Numbered from the stretch's first letter, positions 35,458-44,662 are shown. The stretch: DNA of 64,000 bases from Aquabacterium sp. NJ1 (GCF_000768065.1 NZ_JRKM01000001.1:1922001-1986000), one strand, 5' to 3'. The notes: generated from the letters alone by a model not told the origin. A program made the numbers and translations.

Positions 35458-36330
35458 CTACGAGGTGGCGAGTGGCCGTGCCCCCGGGTGAATGGCCAAC
35501 TGCGGGAAGGGGATCTCGATGCCCTCTGCATCAAAGCGATTCTTGAGCCGCAAGAGGAAGGCGCGCTTGACATCCCACTGCTGGAGCGGTGCGACCTTGA
35601 AGCGCCCCCGCACGATGACGGCCGAGTCGTCCCAGCGCTCCACGCCCGCCAGTTCGAAATCTTCCACGATGCGATCCAGAAAGACGGCATCGGCCCGCAT
35701 GCCGGCAGCGACATCCTTCATGACGGTCATCACGCGGTCGAGGTTCTCCTTGTAGGCCACGCTCACGTCGACAACGGCATATGCGAAGCCCCGGCTCATG
35801 TTCACCACGCTGGTGACGATGCCGTTGGGCACGAAGTGCACGTTGCCGTCGTAGTCCCTCAGGCGGACATAACGCAGCGTCACCTCTTCCACGAGCCCGG
35901 CATGGTCGCCCAGCTGGACGACGTCACCCTGGCGAATCTGGTTTTCGATCAGCAGAAAGAAGCCCGTGAAGTAGTCTTTGACCAAGGCCTGAGCGCCAAA
36001 GCCGACGGCCAGGCCCACCACGCCTGCGGCGCCCAGGATCGGGGCCACCGATACGCCCAGTTCGGCCAGAACGAGCATGCCGGCCACCAGGGAAATGGCC
36101 ACGGCCGCCATGTAGCGAAAGACACGGCCCAGGGTTTCCGCACGCTGCACGGCCTCGCGGTCACCAAATCGCGTGGCGATCCGGATGCGCAAGGCGCGGA
36201 TTGCACGCTGCGACAGCACGATGCCCCACCAGGCCGCCACGATGATGAGCGCGATGCGCAGGGCACTCTTGATGCCGTTGTCCAGGGCGTGAAGGTCACC
36301 CGTTGCCAAGTTGAGCCAATCTGGCTGCAT
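35458..36330 (-). CDS. Small-conductance mechanosensitive channel (MscS family)
   Basis: 290 aa. Four hydrophobic segments end in the pore-lining helix (GAAGVVGLAVGFGAQALVKDYFTGFFLLIENQI), followed by the beta domain with QGDVVQLGDHAGLVEEVTLRYVRLRDYDGNVHFVPNG. This is the MscS core that opens under membrane tension and releases solutes. It lies 24 bases after the GH15 gene on the same strand and probably shares its transcript, consistent with osmotic control. Confidence 0.92.
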   Translation of the reverse strand: MQPDWLNLATGDLHALDNGIKSALRIALIIVAAWWGIVLSQRAIRALRIRIATRFGDREAVQRAETLGRVFRYMAAVAISLVAGMLVLAELGVSVAPILGAAGVVGLAVGFGAQALVKDYFTGFFLLIENQIRQGDVVQLGDHAGLVEEVTLRYVRLRDYDGNVHFVPNGIVTSVVNMSRGFAYAVVDVSVAYKENLDRVMTVMKDVAAGMRADAVFLDRIVEDFELAGVERWDDSAVIVRGRFKVAPLQQWDVKRAFLLRLKNRFDAEGIEIPFPQLAIHPGARPLATS

Positions 36331-36354
36331 GTCAAACTCCGAAACAAGAAGAGG

Positions 36355-38160
36355 TCAGACCGCGCTGTCCCATGGCTCGGACAGGTTCACGGCGCCGTTG
36401 ATGACGCCGACCATGGAGTAGGTCTGTGGGAAGTTGCCCCACAACTCCCCGCCCTGCAGCGCCATGTCTTCTGACAGCAGGCCGACGTGGTTGCGCCGGG
36501 CCAGCAGGGCCTCGAAGCAGTCACGCGCCTCCTGCTGGCGGCCGATGCGGGCGAGCGCATCCACCCGCCAGAAGGCGCACACATTGAAGGCGGACTCCGG
36601 TCGGCCGAAATCGTCCTCGGCTTCGTAGCGACGCATGTAAGGCCCATCGCACAGCGCCGATTCCAACGCATTGACCGTGCTCACGAACCGCGGGTCCCGC
36701 GCGGGCAGAAAGCCCACCTCGGCCATGAGCAGCACGCTGGCGTCCAGCTCCATGCCACCAAAGCTTTCGACAAAGGCCTGACGCTTTTCACTCCAGGCGC
36801 ATTCGATGATGCGGCGGTGGATGATGTCCGCCCGGCCGCGCCAGTGCGCCGCACGATCGGGCAGCGCCAGTGCCCTCGCGATCTTGGCCAGGCGATCGCA
36901 GGCCGCCCAGCTCATGAGCGAGGAAGAGGTGTGCACGCGTGCGCGCGTGCGCAACTCCCACATGCCGGCATCCGGCTGATCATGCAGCTGCCAGGCCTTG
37001 TCCCCCATGGTTTCAAGCAGATGAAAGTCGCTGGCGTTCGCGGGCCTGAACAGGCGCTGGTCATGGAAGGCCTGTGCCGCACCCATGACGATGTTGCCGT
37101 AGACGTCATGCTGAAAGTGCTCGAAGGCCTGGTTGCCCACACGCACAGGCCCCATGCCCCGATACCCCGGCAGGCCGGTCAGGATGTGCTCGGTCAGCGT
37201 GCGCTCCAGCCCGATGCCGTACAAGGGTTGAACATGCCCCTCTGCACCACGCACGATGTCGTGCAGCCAGCGCAGGTAGTCTTCCATGGTCCCTACCTCG
37301 GACAAGCTGTTGAGCGCGCGCACCACAAAGAAGGCATCGCGCAGCCAGCAGTAGCGATAGTCCCAGTTGCGGCCACTGTCCGGCGCTTCGGGAATGCTGG
37401 TCGTCATGGCGGCCACGATGGCGCCTGTTTCCTCGAACTGGCACAGCTTGAGCGTGATGGCCGAGCGGATCACGGCATCCTGCCACTCCAGCGGCACCGC
37501 CAGGCGGCGCGTCCATTGCCGCCAGTGCTGCAAGGTCTGCTCTTCAAAGTCACGCGCCGTTTCTTCGACACCAGCGGTCAACGTTTCGTCGGGGCCGAAG
37601 ATCAGACTGACGGGCTCATGCAGGGTGAACCAGGTGCCTTCTGCAACGTAGGTCGGTGACGCGCTGGTGGTCAGGCGCAAGGTGATGCCAGGCAGCAAAT
37701 AGCGCAGGTGGTTGCTGCCCCGGGACACCTCGGGATCCTGTTGCCCCCACTCGCCCCGGGGCCGGACCACCACGCGAATGCGAGGATGCCCGCTGAGGAT
37801 GCGAATGCGCCGCACCAGCTGCGCGGGCCGGAACATGCGGTCGCGCTGGCGGAACCTCGGCGCAAAGTCCGTGATCTCGATGGCTTGCCCGTGTTGATCG
37901 AACAAGCGGGTGCGCACGATCGCGGTGCCACGCTCATAGAACTGTTCCGTGCGCACCATGCCTTCGAGCTCGACACGCAGGCGCCCCTGCTCCGCGTCGT
38001 CTTGAGGCGCGCCCAACAGGGCGTGGAAAACAGGGACGCCATCGAAGCGTGGCATGCAGCACCACACCATGTCACCCCGGATGTCAACCAGGGCACTGAT
38101 GGCGCAATTGCCCACGAGGGCAAGGTCCAGGCTGGTCTGGGAAAAGTTGTTTGCAGGCAT
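36355..38160 (-). CDS. Glycoside hydrolase family 15 protein
   Basis: 601 aa from ATG 38160 (ATG 38166 is an alternative; neither has a good ribosome-binding site and the transcript may be almost leaderless). The GH15 hallmarks are PDSGRNWDYRYCWLRDAF, GPVRVGNQAFEHFQHDVYG and a late YSMVGVINGAVNLS. The family hydrolyses glucosides, as glucoamylase or trehalase-like enzymes. It is divergent from otsA and upstream of mscS, so trehalose or oligosaccharide turnover during osmotic stress is likely. Confidence 0.9.
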   Translation of the reverse strand: MPANNFSQTSLDLALVGNCAISALVDIRGDMVWCCMPRFDGVPVFHALLGAPQDDAEQGRLRVELEGMVRTEQFYERGTAIVRTRLFDQHGQAIEITDFAPRFRQRDRMFRPAQLVRRIRILSGHPRIRVVVRPRGEWGQQDPEVSRGSNHLRYLLPGITLRLTTSASPTYVAEGTWFTLHEPVSLIFGPDETLTAGVEETARDFEEQTLQHWRQWTRRLAVPLEWQDAVIRSAITLKLCQFEETGAIVAAMTTSIPEAPDSGRNWDYRYCWLRDAFFVVRALNSLSEVGTMEDYLRWLHDIVRGAEGHVQPLYGIGLERTLTEHILTGLPGYRGMGPVRVGNQAFEHFQHDVYGNIVMGAAQAFHDQRLFRPANASDFHLLETMGDKAWQLHDQPDAGMWELRTRARVHTSSSLMSWAACDRLAKIARALALPDRAAHWRGRADIIHRRIIECAWSEKRQAFVESFGGMELDASVLLMAEVGFLPARDPRFVSTVNALESALCDGPYMRRYEAEDDFGRPESAFNVCAFWRVDALARIGRQQEARDCFEALLARRNHVGLLSEDMALQGGELWGNFPQTYSMVGVINGAVNLSEPWDSAV

Positions 38161-38163
38161 TTG

Positions 38164-38183
38164 CATTTGTACAAATATATAAT
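38164..38183. promoter_or_regulatory. Palindrome plus -10 element, shared GH15/otsA promoter
   Basis: CATTTGTACAAATATA at 38164-38179 contains the perfect palindrome ATTTGTACAAAT, followed by TATAAT at 38178-38183 on the plus strand. The same 16-base sequence occurs at 41251-41266. It overlaps the promoter of otsA and the start of GH15, so a bound regulator could block both. Confidence 0.55.
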
Positions 38184-38229
38184 GAAACCCCGAAACAGTG
38201 CGTGGCGTGGCAGGCCCAACCTCAAACGG

Positions 38230-40464
38230 ATGAAGACCATTCGACTTCAACTGCGCTTTCTGTTGCCTTTGCTGGCCATCTTGCTCGCTGCAGCTTTCGT
38301 CGCCCTCCCCCTGATGGACAGGTTGACCCTGCGCTGGTTTGCCCGCGACCTCAACATCCGTGGCGAGCTCATTTCCAACACCTTGTCGGACTCCATCCTC
38401 GATGCCTCCGTCGATGGGAAATCCAACAAGCTTCAGGCGCTGTTTGACCGCGCCGCGCAGGATGAACGCCTCGTGGCCATCGGCCTGTGCGGTGCAGATG
38501 GTTCACTGTTGCTGAAGACGCCGGCTTACCCCTCATCGCTCGATTGCGATCAGGCACGCGACATATCGGAGCAGACCAATCCGCAGCTGGACTTGCCATC
38601 CGGCGCGGTGCACGTTGGCTCGCACCCCGTCAACCTGGGCACGGGCGCGACCGGCCAACTGGTGGTGCTGCACGATCTGAGCTTCATCGCACGCCGCAGC
38701 GAAGACACCCGCCACTATCTGGTGATCTTCATCACCGGGCTGGCATTGGCCATTGCCTTGATCACGGTGGTGGTGGCGCAGATCAGCTGGCGCGGCTGGG
38801 TATCGGGCATGCAGGCCATCTTGCGGGGCGAGGGCATCTTGTCACCCATGGTGGCCAACAGGCCAGAGCTGCAGCCCTTCGCCACCGAAATCCGCGCTCG
38901 CCTGCGGGATCTGGAAGACGAGTTCCGGCGCAGCCAGGGCTTGATCTCGGAATGGGACCCTGAGCGCCTGCGCGCCCTGCTGCGCACGCAGTTGCGCGGC
39001 GACCAGCTCATCGTGGTGTCCAACCGCGAACCCTATATCCACGAGAAGGGACCGGATGGCATCGTGGTCAAGCGGCCCGCCAGCGGGCTGGTGACGGCCG
39101 TTGAGCCCGTGATGCGTGCCTGCTCGGGCACCTGGATCGCGCATGGCAGCGGCTCCGCCGACGCGCTGGTGGTTGACGCCCACGACCGCGTCAGCGTGCC
39201 ACCCGAGAGCAACGAATACCAGTTGCGTCGCATCTGGATGACGCCAGAAGAAGAGCAAGGCTATTACTACGGCTTCGCCAATGAAGGCATGTGGCCACTG
39301 TGTCACGTGGCGCATGTGCGCCCGGTGTTTCGTGAGTCGGACTGGGAGGCCTACCGCGCCATCAACCAGCGCTTTGCCGACGCCGTGGTGGCCGAAGCAA
39401 AAGGCGAGGACCCTGTGGTGCTGGTACAGGATTACCACTTCGCCCTGCTGCCGGCCATGATCCGCGCCAAATTGCCCCGCGCGACCATCCTGACGTTCTG
39501 GCACATTCCCTGGCCCAACCCGGAGTCCTTTGGCATCTGCCCCTGGAGAAGGGAGATTCTGCAAGGCATGCTGGGCAGCACCATCCTGGGCTTTCACACG
39601 CGCTTTCATTGCAAGAACTTCATGGAAACGGTGGACCGTTTTCTGGAGGCGCGCATCGAGCAGGAGCACTCCACCATTTCCTATCGAGACGACGAAACGC
39701 TGGTGGAGAGTTACCCCATCTCCATCGCTTGGCCTTCCGAAGCTGAGACGCAGGCCTGGCCTTCCGTTGAAACCTGCCGCCAGCGTGTCTTCGAGCGGCT
39801 TGGCTTGAGGCCCGACACCTGCCTGGCGGTGGGCGTGGACCGTTTCGACTACACCAAGGGCATCCTGGAGCGGCTGCACGCGGTCGAGCGCTTGCTCGAA
39901 AAGCACCCGCAATGGATCGGCCGTTTTGTGTTCGTCCAGGTGGCAGCGCCCACACGCTCTTCACTGGAGGAGTACCGCGCCTTCCAGGAGCGCATCCATC
40001 GGGTCACGGACCGGATCAACCAACGATTCGGCACCGACACGTATCAACCCGTCCATCTGCTGGCGTCCCACCATGAACACGACGCCGTCAATGAACTGTT
40101 CCGTGCGGCCCACATGTGCGTGGTGACCAGCCTGCACGACGGCATGAACCTGGTCTGCAAGGAATTCGTGGCGGCCCGAGACGACGAGCAAGGCGTGCTC
40201 ATCCTGAGCCGCTTCGCTGGCGCGGCCCGTGAGATGCCCGAAGCGCTGATCGTGAACCCGTATCACGTCGAGGAGACCGCCGACGCCTTGCACCGAGCTG
40301 CCTCCATGCCGGCAGCAGAGCAACACGAACGCATGGCCAGCCTGCGCGTGACCGTTCGCGAATACAACGTCTACCGATGGGCTGGGCGCATGCTGGCCGA
40401 TGCCAGCCGCTGGCGCATGCGGGAACGCATCGAGGCCAGAGTACAACGACACATGAGCAGCTGA
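38230..40464 (+). CDS. otsA: Membrane-anchored trehalose-6-phosphate synthase
   Basis: 744 aa from ATG 38230; an ATG at 38182 would add 16 residues but overlaps the promoter. The N-terminus is unusual: a membrane helix (about 8-28), a periplasmic domain of about 130 residues, a second helix (about 163-185) and a HAMP-like linker. The GT20 domain then runs from about 258 to 740. It has VVSNREPY, the [15 protein letters not shown] block, [11 protein letters not shown], and [15 protein letters not shown] with [16 protein letters not shown]. The enzyme makes trehalose-6-phosphate from UDP-glucose and glucose-6-phosphate. The fused sensor module suggests that an external signal controls activity. 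Usual OtsA is about 460-480 aa. Confidence 0.92.
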   Translation: MKTIRLQLRFLLPLLAILLAAAFVALPLMDRLTLRWFARDLNIRGELISNTLSDSILDASVDGKSNKLQALFDRAAQDERLVAIGLCGADGSLLLKTPAYPSSLDCDQARDISEQTNPQLDLPSGAVHVGSHPVNLGTGATGQLVVLHDLSFIARRSEDTRHYLVIFITGLALAIALITVVVAQISWRGWVSGMQAILRGEGILSPMVANRPELQPFATEIRARLRDLEDEFRRSQGLISEWDPERLRALLRTQLRGDQLIVVSNREPYIHEKGPDGIVVKRPASGLVTAVEPVMRACSGTWIAHGSGSADALVVDAHDRVSVPPESNEYQLRRIWMTPEEEQGYYYGFANEGMWPLCHVAHVRPVFRESDWEAYRAINQRFADAVVAEAKGEDPVVLVQDYHFALLPAMIRAKLPRATILTFWHIPWPNPESFGICPWRREILQGMLGSTILGFHTRFHCKNFMETVDRFLEARIEQEHSTISYRDDETLVESYPISIAWPSEAETQAWPSVETCRQRVFERLGLRPDTCLAVGVDRFDYTKGILERLHAVERLLEKHPQWIGRFVFVQVAAPTRSSLEEYRAFQERIHRVTDRINQRFGTDTYQPVHLLASHHEHDAVNELFRAAHMCVVTSLHDGMNLVCKEFVAARDDEQGVLILSRFAGAAREMPEALIVNPYHVEETADALHRAASMPAAEQHERMASLRVTVREYNVYRWAGRMLADASRWRMRERIEARVQRHMSS

Positions 40465-40465
40465 C

Positions 40466-41221
40466 ATGAGGCACCTGTTATCGGCCGAGGGTACGGCCTC
40501 ACTGACGACCCAGATCCTGCGCAAGCCACTGCTGGCCTTCGATTTCGATGGCACGCTCGCGCCCATTGTTTCCAGGCCAGATGACGCCAGGGTCTCCATG
40601 CCCGTTGCCAGACGGCTCAAGGCGCTATCGGCCCACCTGAGCATCGCCATCATCTCCGGGCGAAGCGTGGACGACGTGCTGGGCCGACTGCAGTTCGAGC
40701 CCGCCTACGTGATCGGCAACCACGGTGCGGAAGACCCGGCCATGCCGCCGGATCAGGACCACGCACAGGTACTGGATGGCTTTCGCATGCGCTTGAAAGG
40801 CGCGCGCGTCCTGCTGGACCAGGTGGGTGTCGTCGTCGAGGACAAGGGGGCCTCCCTGGCCCTGCACTACCGCCTGGCGCGCGATCGGCACGCTGCCTCG
40901 AACGCCATCGCAGGCCTGCTGGCCAGACTGGACCCGGGCCTCAAGGCGTTCGGCGGCAAATTCGTCGTCAATGTGGTGTCGAAATCAGCCCATGACAAGG
41001 CGCAGGCCCTGGCCACGCTGGTCAGTCGCTGCCAGGTGGACTGCGCGGTGTTTGTCGGCGACGACATCAACGACGAACCCGTGTTCGCACGCCATGACCC
41101 GAACTGGCTGACGGTGCGGGTCGGGCGGGATGACGCCAACTCTCAGGCTCAGTTCTTCATCGACAGTGTGAGCGAGATGCCCGCCATGCTGGACCTCATG
41201 CTGGCCGCGCTTTCGTCATGA
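40466..41221 (+). CDS. otsB: Trehalose-6-phosphate phosphatase
   Basis: 251 aa, starting two bases after the otsA stop. It is a HAD phosphatase with the nucleophile motif AFDFDGTLAP, motif II IISGRSVDDV, and the C-terminal VGDDINDEPVF. It removes the phosphate from trehalose-6-phosphate to give trehalose, a compatible solute. The cap domain contains GNHGAEDP. Co-transcription with otsA is expected. Confidence 0.93.
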   Translation: MRHLLSAEGTASLTTQILRKPLLAFDFDGTLAPIVSRPDDARVSMPVARRLKALSAHLSIAIISGRSVDDVLGRLQFEPAYVIGNHGAEDPAMPPDQDHAQVLDGFRMRLKGARVLLDQVGVVVEDKGASLALHYRLARDRHAASNAIAGLLARLDPGLKAFGGKFVVNVVSKSAHDKAQALATLVSRCQVDCAVFVGDDINDEPVFARHDPNWLTVRVGRDDANSQAQFFIDSVSEMPAMLDLMLAALSS

Positions 41222-41250
41222 ACATTCGTGCGCTGGGGCCGAGAAAATAC

Positions 41251-41268
41251 CATTTGTACAAATATAAT
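41251..41268 (+). promoter_or_regulatory. Second copy of the otsA palindrome with TATAAT
   Basis: CATTTGTACAAATATA at 41251-41266 is identical to the site in front of otsA. TATAAT at 41263-41268 gives a start near 41275. It stands after otsB and directly before a short transcript candidate ending in a strong terminator. Confidence 0.5.
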
Positions 41269-41274
41269 CAAGGC

Positions 41275-41346
41275 TCTGGCGGATTTGAATTTTGATCAAG
41301 CAGTCAGAGCGACTTTTTTCGGAGCCCGCTGGGCTCCGTTTTTTTT
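41275..41346 (+). ncRNA. Candidate small RNA, about 72 nt
   Basis: It has its own -10 element and an intrinsic terminator about 70 bases later. Inside, GCTCTG (about 41273) can pair with CAGAGC (about 41305), with an inner TTGA...TCAA stem. A U-rich stretch (CUUUUUU) precedes the terminator stem, an Hfq-like arrangement. The element shares its operator with otsA. It could instead be an otsAB 3' untranslated region with a fortuitous -10; no target was identified. Confidence 0.45.
41320..41346 (+). terminator. Intrinsic terminator
   Basis: A perfect eight-base stem CGGAGCCC / GGGCTCCG with a GCT loop is followed by eight Ts. It is strong and reads in the plus direction, ending the otsAB or small-RNA transcript before the convergent atp operon. 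Confidence 0.85.
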
Positions 41347-41367
41347 GTGCGTGCAGCACGACACCAG

Positions 41368-42183
41368 TCACGGCCCGCCCGACACCATGGCACTGCTGGC
41401 CAGGGTCTCCAGCTCATTGGTGATGTTGGCCTGCCTCAGGGCGGCATGACGTTGCCGCAGGGCACGGCCCAATTCATCCAGGTGGTCCTGCGCGCGCTGC
41501 ATCTGGGCCAGGCGCCAGTGGTTCTCCTGCTCCAGCGAGGCATACAGTGCACCTTGAATCGCCAGGCGCAGGGCCTGGCGGTTCAAGGCCTCGCGCAAGG
41601 TGCTCACCGGCAGATATGTTTGCGGCGCATGGCGTGCCGTGCACGCAAGCGGCGAGGCCGGCGGCCACAGTTGCTGGCGCACCAGCCCATCGTCGCCGGC
41701 GTACAGCAAGCCGATCCGGTCGCCCCCCTGCAGGGCCAGGTTCACTTGATCCAGCCAGGCATCCAGCACCATGTCGGCCTCTTGCGATGTGGCACAACCC
41801 GGCAAGGCCTGCAGCTCGTCGCACTGGCCCTCCAGCTGCATCAACAGGCGGCGACTGGCGATCAGCAAGCTCGCCTGCGGGTCGTCGGCACGCAGGGCGC
41901 TTGCCGACGCGGCCAACTGGGCATTGAAGGCGCCGCAAAAACCGCGCTCGGCGCCCAGCACCAACCAGGTTTGCCGCCCGCCCGCGGGCTCGCCCGCTTG
42001 CGACTCACCCTCGGCGATCACCCCCAGGGCATCAGACAAGGCTTCATGCGCCAGGGCGTGGGCCTGCCTCATGCGCGAGACACGCTGCAGCTCCGCAAAG
42101 GCCAGGTTCTTCATCGACTGCACGATCTGGCGCAGCTCTTCAAGCAATTTGCCGCGTTCGCGCAGCACGGTCTCGCCACTCAT
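41368..42183 (-). CDS. atpG: N-ATPase gamma subunit
   Basis: 271 aa from ATG 42183, overlapping the atpA stop by four bases. It has the gamma-subunit start with the central coiled coil (LEELRQIVQSMKNLAFAELQRV), the block VLGAERGFCGAFN, and the C-terminal helix LRQANITNELETLASSAM. It is the rotating shaft of the ATPase. Last gene of the operon in transcription order. Confidence 0.88.
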   Translation of the reverse strand: MSGETVLRERGKLLEELRQIVQSMKNLAFAELQRVSRMRQAHALAHEALSDALGVIAEGESQAGEPAGGRQTWLVLGAERGFCGAFNAQLAASASALRADDPQASLLIASRRLLMQLEGQCDELQALPGCATSQEADMVLDAWLDQVNLALQGGDRIGLLYAGDDGLVRQQLWPPASPLACTARHAPQTYLPVSTLREALNRQALRLAIQGALYASLEQENHWRLAQMQRAQDHLDELGRALRQRHAALRQANITNELETLASSAMVSGGP

Positions 42184-43598
42184 GGCGCGCGCCCCAGCCA
42201 GTTGGCCACCGCAGCCACCCACTGTTCACGCGGCACACTCAGGCCGGGTGCGGCAGGCAGATGCTCGGACAGGTCTGCCAGGGCCCGCTGCAGGCTGGCC
42301 TGATCAAGCTCGCTGAGCCAACCTTCGTTGAGCGCCACCAGCCAGGCCATGTTGTAAGCCACGGGCCGAGGTGCCAGCCGGCTCTGGCGAAACAAGGCCT
42401 GCAACAAATGGCCGCGCTTCATCTTGGCGGCCGTCTCGTCATCGAGGTGGGTGCCAAAGCGCGTGAAGAGCTCCAGCTCCAGGAACTGCAGATAGTCCAG
42501 GCGCAGGCGCTTGCATTCATGGGCAATGGCGCGGTCTTGCGCCTTGCCACCGATGCGCGACACCGAGGTGCCCACATCGATGGCCGGGAACATGCCCGCG
42601 GCCACCAGCTTGTTGCTCAGGTAGACCTGCCCGTCCGTGATGGAGATCAGGTTGGTGGGGATGTAGCTGGATATCTCGCCCAGTTGCGTGGGCACGATGG
42701 GAATGGCCGTCATGCTGCCCCCGCCCAGGGCCGCACTGAGTTGCGTCGAGCACTCCAGGAGGCGCGAATGCAGATAGAAGATGTCCCCCGGATAGGCCTC
42801 GCGACCCGGCGTGCGCCGCAGCAGCAGCGACAACTCGCGGTAGGCTTGCGCATGCTTGCCCAGATCGTCGTAGACGATGAGGGTGTCGTGCCCCGCGTGC
42901 ATCCAGGACTCGGCCAGGGCACAGCCCGCGAACGGCGCGAGGTATTGCAGGCCGGGCAGCGTGCCGGCCTCGGCGACCACGACCGTCGTGTGTGCCAGGG
43001 CGCCCTGCTCGGTGAGCACGCGCAGGGTCTCGGCCACTTCCGCGCGGCGTTGCCCGATCAGCACAAGCACGCAGCGCACGCCTTGATCATGTTGGTGAAG
43101 GATGGCGTCCAGCGCGATGGCGCTTTTGCCCGTGCCGTCGTCGCCGATCAACAGTTCGCGCTGCCCCCGGCCGATGGGCAGCAAGGTATCGATGATCGTG
43201 TTGCCGGTGTAGAGCGGACGGTTGACCGGGTCACGCTCGATGATGGCCGGCGAGCGCGCATCCATGGGGCGCTGGTCGGTGAGCACCGGCGCGGGCAGGC
43301 CGTCCAGCGGCCGCCCCAGGGGGTCCACCACGCGCCCCAACAAGGCATCACCACACGCCAGGTTCAGCCTTTGCCCGCTGCGGCGCATGCGCAAGCCCGC
43401 GGTCAGGTCCCCCGTCTGCTCCAGCAGGATGCAGCCCACCAGCGCTTCGTCCAGCTGGAACACCCAGGCGCGGCTGCCATCCTGGGAGACCAGCACCTCG
43501 CCCAGCGAGACGGAAGGCAGGCCCTGCAGCCAGGCGATGCCATCGGCCAGACCGATGACCGTGCCCACTTCCTCGATGACCAGACCAATGGGGTTCAT
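42180..43598 (-). CDS. atpA: N-ATPase alpha subunit
   Basis: 472 aa, shorter at the N-terminus than the usual F-type alpha of about 510. It has Walker A GDDGTGKSA, the catalytic-interface blocks ESWMHAGHDTLIVYDDL and SYIPTNLISITDGQVYLS, and a normal C-terminal helical domain. The nucleotide sites of alpha are regulatory and pair with beta. It overlaps atpF by four bases (ATGA). The short N-terminus is usual in N-ATPases. Confidence 0.93.
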   Translation of the reverse strand: MNPIGLVIEEVGTVIGLADGIAWLQGLPSVSLGEVLVSQDGSRAWVFQLDEALVGCILLEQTGDLTAGLRMRRSGQRLNLACGDALLGRVVDPLGRPLDGLPAPVLTDQRPMDARSPAIIERDPVNRPLYTGNTIIDTLLPIGRGQRELLIGDDGTGKSAIALDAILHQHDQGVRCVLVLIGQRRAEVAETLRVLTEQGALAHTTVVVAEAGTLPGLQYLAPFAGCALAESWMHAGHDTLIVYDDLGKHAQAYRELSLLLRRTPGREAYPGDIFYLHSRLLECSTQLSAALGGGSMTAIPIVPTQLGEISSYIPTNLISITDGQVYLSNKLVAAGMFPAIDVGTSVSRIGGKAQDRAIAHECKRLRLDYLQFLELELFTRFGTHLDDETAAKMKRGHLLQALFRQSRLAPRPVAYNMAWLVALNEGWLSELDQASLQRALADLSEHLPAAPGLSVPREQWVAAVANWLGRAP

Positions 43599-44371
43599 GC
43601 CGGCGCCACCACCGGTGGGGTGTCGAGGGGCGCCTGCACGAAGGCATCGACGCCATGACGCAAGCTGGCCTCCAACTGGTGGCCGGGCAGGTGCGCGCAG
43701 ATGCCTGACAGCAAAGACGGGTCTTCACGCCAGACGACCTTGGCGGCCTGCCCCATGAGGGCACTGAGTTGCGCTTCGACACGTTCGCACAGCACCGTCG
43801 ACGGCGGGTAGGCCGTGCTCACGTCGATGACCGGCGCGTCGCTGCGGGACTGCGCCCAGCCATCACGCAAGGCCAGCGTGGCCTGGTCGGACTGCGCAGC
43901 CAGATCCGCGAGAAAGACATCGATGATGGCCGCCTCCAGCGCCGGTGAAGCCAGGCGCGCCATGTACGCCGAGACAAAGGCCGAGGTGCGCTGGCGCATG
44001 ACCTGTTCACTCTGGTCACACAGGCGCATACGCTCCTGCTCCGCACGGGCCTTGGCCTTGTCCCGCTCGGCCTGCAACTCGGTATCGAGCACCTGCATGC
44101 GCTTTTGCTTGAGCGCGGCCATGTCGGCGCTCAACGCCGCCTCGGCCTTCACGCGTTGCGCGGCCAGATCGGCCATCTGCTGCTTGAGTTCTTGCGCGCT
44201 GGCTTGCACCGCTGCGCGCTGTTCTGCCAGCTCCCGGGCCTGCATCGCTTCCCGATCCGCCTTGGCCTGGAGCGCGGCCTGGATAGGGCGGAACAGAAAT
44301 CGGTTGAGCAGCCAGATCAACACCAGGAAGTTGATGATCTCCAGGACGAAGGTGGTGCCGTCAAGTTCCAT
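43595..44371 (-). CDS. atpF: N-ATPase fused b/delta subunit
   Basis: 258 aa. The N-terminal membrane helix (about 8-26), FVLEIINFLVLIWLLNRFLF, is followed by a long coiled coil (about 30-130) and a C-terminal segment with delta-like helices (about 140-240). No separate delta gene is present in the operon. This b-delta fusion is a known feature of N-ATPases. It forms the peripheral stalk. Confidence 0.88.
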   Translation of the reverse strand: MELDGTTFVLEIINFLVLIWLLNRFLFRPIQAALQAKADREAMQARELAEQRAAVQASAQELKQQMADLAAQRVKAEAALSADMAALKQKRMQVLDTELQAERDKAKARAEQERMRLCDQSEQVMRQRTSAFVSAYMARLASPALEAAIIDVFLADLAAQSDQATLALRDGWAQSRSDAPVIDVSTAYPPSTVLCERVEAQLSALMGQAAKVVWREDPSLLSGICAHLPGHQLEASLRHGVDAFVQAPLDTPPVVAPA

Positions 44372-44383
44372 GGTGGCCTCCCG

Positions 44384-44650
44384 TTACTTGAGAAAGTACT
44401 CCAGCAAAGGGTTGCGAAACAGGATGATCAGGGCGATGACCAGGCAGTAGATGGCCAGCGATTCGATCATCGCCAGGCCAATGAACAGCGTGCGGCTGAT
44501 GGACTTCTCGGCCTCGGGCTGCCTGGCCAGCGCATCCAGCGCGGCCGCAATGGCCTTGCCCATGGCCACGGCCGGGAAGAAGACGCCCAGGGCGATGACC
44601 AGGCCGGCCACCACGGTCGACGCCAGGCTGAACATGTGCAGATCATTCAT
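44384..44650 (-). CDS. atpE: N-ATPase c subunit (rotor ring)
   Basis: 88 aa, two-helix hairpin with loop ALARQPEAE. The ion-carrying Glu63 lies in the second helix in MIESLAIYC, with Ser64 and Tyr68 kept but Leu65 in place of the Thr common in sodium-binding rings. The helix-1 part is FFPAVAMGKA, without the Gln or Glu ligand of sodium types. This suggests proton coupling, an inference from residues only. Helix 1 ends one turn later than in short F-type c subunits, as is usual in N-ATPases. Confidence 0.92.
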   Translation of the reverse strand: MNDLHMFSLASTVVAGLVIALGVFFPAVAMGKAIAAALDALARQPEAEKSISRTLFIGLAMIESLAIYCLVIALIILFRNPLLEYFLK

Positions 44651-44662
44651 GGAAGTTCCTTG

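Noticed and set aside
41231-41250. A -35 element for the small-RNA promoter
   Set aside because: No hexamer at 16-18 bases upstream of TATAAT resembles TTGACA, so the promoter rests on the -10 element and the palindrome only.
41320-41346. Terminator for the atp operon as well
   Set aside because: On the minus strand the stem is followed by As, not Ts, so it only works for plus-strand transcripts.
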